Assembly: GCA_035946955.1 (NCBI GenBank)
Contig: DASYYE010000060.1
Location: 1 to 11,356 of the forward strand
Length of the DNA stretch: 11,356 nucleotides
Reading direction: 5' to 3'
Origin: DASYYE01 sp035946955
Lineage (GTDB): Bacteria > Actinomycetota > Actinomycetes > Streptosporangiales > Streptosporangiaceae
Part shown: positions 10,966 through 11,356 of the stretch, piece after piece
Layout: each line of letters begins with the position of its first letter
Position numbering within the stretch: position 1 is the first letter of the stretch
Made by a program: the position numbers and the translations under genes
The notes under the pieces: generated by a model
Told to the model about the DNA's origin: nothing
The model's database searches: none
The model's input: only the letters and a program-made list of their open reading frames with translations

Positions 10966-11356
10966 TCAGGGGGCGATGGCAGCGGTGCCTGCCTGGTGGC
11001 GGACACCCGCGGCGAGGTCCTCCGTCAGCCGCCGGACCGCGTCCACCCCACTGTCCAGATCCGGGGCATTGAGCAGGCACTCCACGAACGCCGAACCCAC
11101 GATCACGCCGTCCGCGAAGCTGGCGACCTGCGCGGCCTGCGCGCCGTCCCGCACCCCGAGGCCCACCGCCACCGGCAGGTCGGTGCAGGCCTTGACCCGG
11201 CCCACCAATCCCGCAGCCTCGTTGCTCACCTGCGCGCGTGCCCCGGTGACACCCATCAGTGAGGCGGCGTAGACAAAACCCCCGCACACCTTGACGACGC
11301 GCGCGATGCGTTCGTCGGTGGAACTGGGCGCGACCAGGAACACCCGGTCCAGGCCG
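10966..11356 (-). CDS. trpA: Tryptophan synthase alpha chain, C-terminal part
   Basis: TrpA cleaves indole-3-glycerol phosphate to indole and glyceraldehyde 3-phosphate and passes indole to TrpB in the cytoplasmic alpha2-beta2 complex. The 129 C-terminal residues are visible, about half of the usual length near 270. The gene continues past the right edge, and the GTG at 11343 is internal. Diagnostic segments in order are GLDRVFLVAPSSTDERI, FVYAASLMGVTGAR (phosphate-binding loop), PVAVGLGVRDGAQAAQV and FADGVIVGSAFVE. The stop is at 10968-10966, followed by a stem-loop. Upstream trpC and trpB are expected beyond the window. No sign of damage is seen. Confidence 0.97.
   Translation of the reverse strand, partial: GLDRVFLVAPSSTDERIARVVKVCGGFVYAASLMGVTGARAQVSNEAAGLVGRVKACTDLPVAVGLGVRDGAQAAQVASFADGVIVGSAFVECLLNAPDLDSGVDAVRRLTEDLAAGVRHQAGTAAIAP

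Overview
The window is very GC-rich DNA with the gene content of a high-GC Actinomycetota (filamentous-actinomycete type). A trpA fragment, gltB and gltD lie in that order on one strand. The start codons are mixed (ATG plus one TTG), and long antisense reading frames are common, as expected at this GC content. The genus cannot be fixed from the sequence alone.

Left arm, + strand (1-2514). A 5'-truncated enolase-superfamily enzyme has the complete residue set of glucarate dehydratase. It is followed after 28 bases by a 403-residue protein of unknown function that looks like a divergent TIM-barrel hydrolase-type protein with a C-x-C-x-x-C motif. The two look like one sugar-acid catabolic transcription unit that begins upstream of the window.

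Convergent junction (2498-2808). A remnant of a WD40 beta-propeller protein, about 90 codons on the - strand, sits between the 3' end of the left operon and the 3' end of gltD. It has no N-terminal part.

Central operon, - strand (8998 to 2809). gltB and gltD encode the large and small subunits of NADPH-dependent glutamate synthase, separated by only 10 bases. gltB is full length and has all expected catalytic and Fe-S residues. Its N-terminal propeptide is unusually long (70 residues before the catalytic Cys), and most of it is encoded by a dense cluster of GC-rich palindromes that looks like an in-frame repeat insertion. The 486 bases upstream of gltB contain no convincing gene but do contain a cluster of inverted repeats.

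Right arm, - strand (11356 to 9485). The 3' half of trpA (tryptophan synthase alpha) is followed by a probable stem-loop terminator, a 344-base gene-free stretch with two unusual alternating inverted-repeat sites, and a secreted Cys-rich PstS-like substrate-binding protein with no transporter genes beside it. In related genomes lgt commonly follows trpA; here it is absent from this position.

No new defence or mobile system is evident. The points most worth a second look are the in-frame palindromic element in the GltB propeptide, the glucarate-dehydratase partner of unknown function, and the WD40 remnant.
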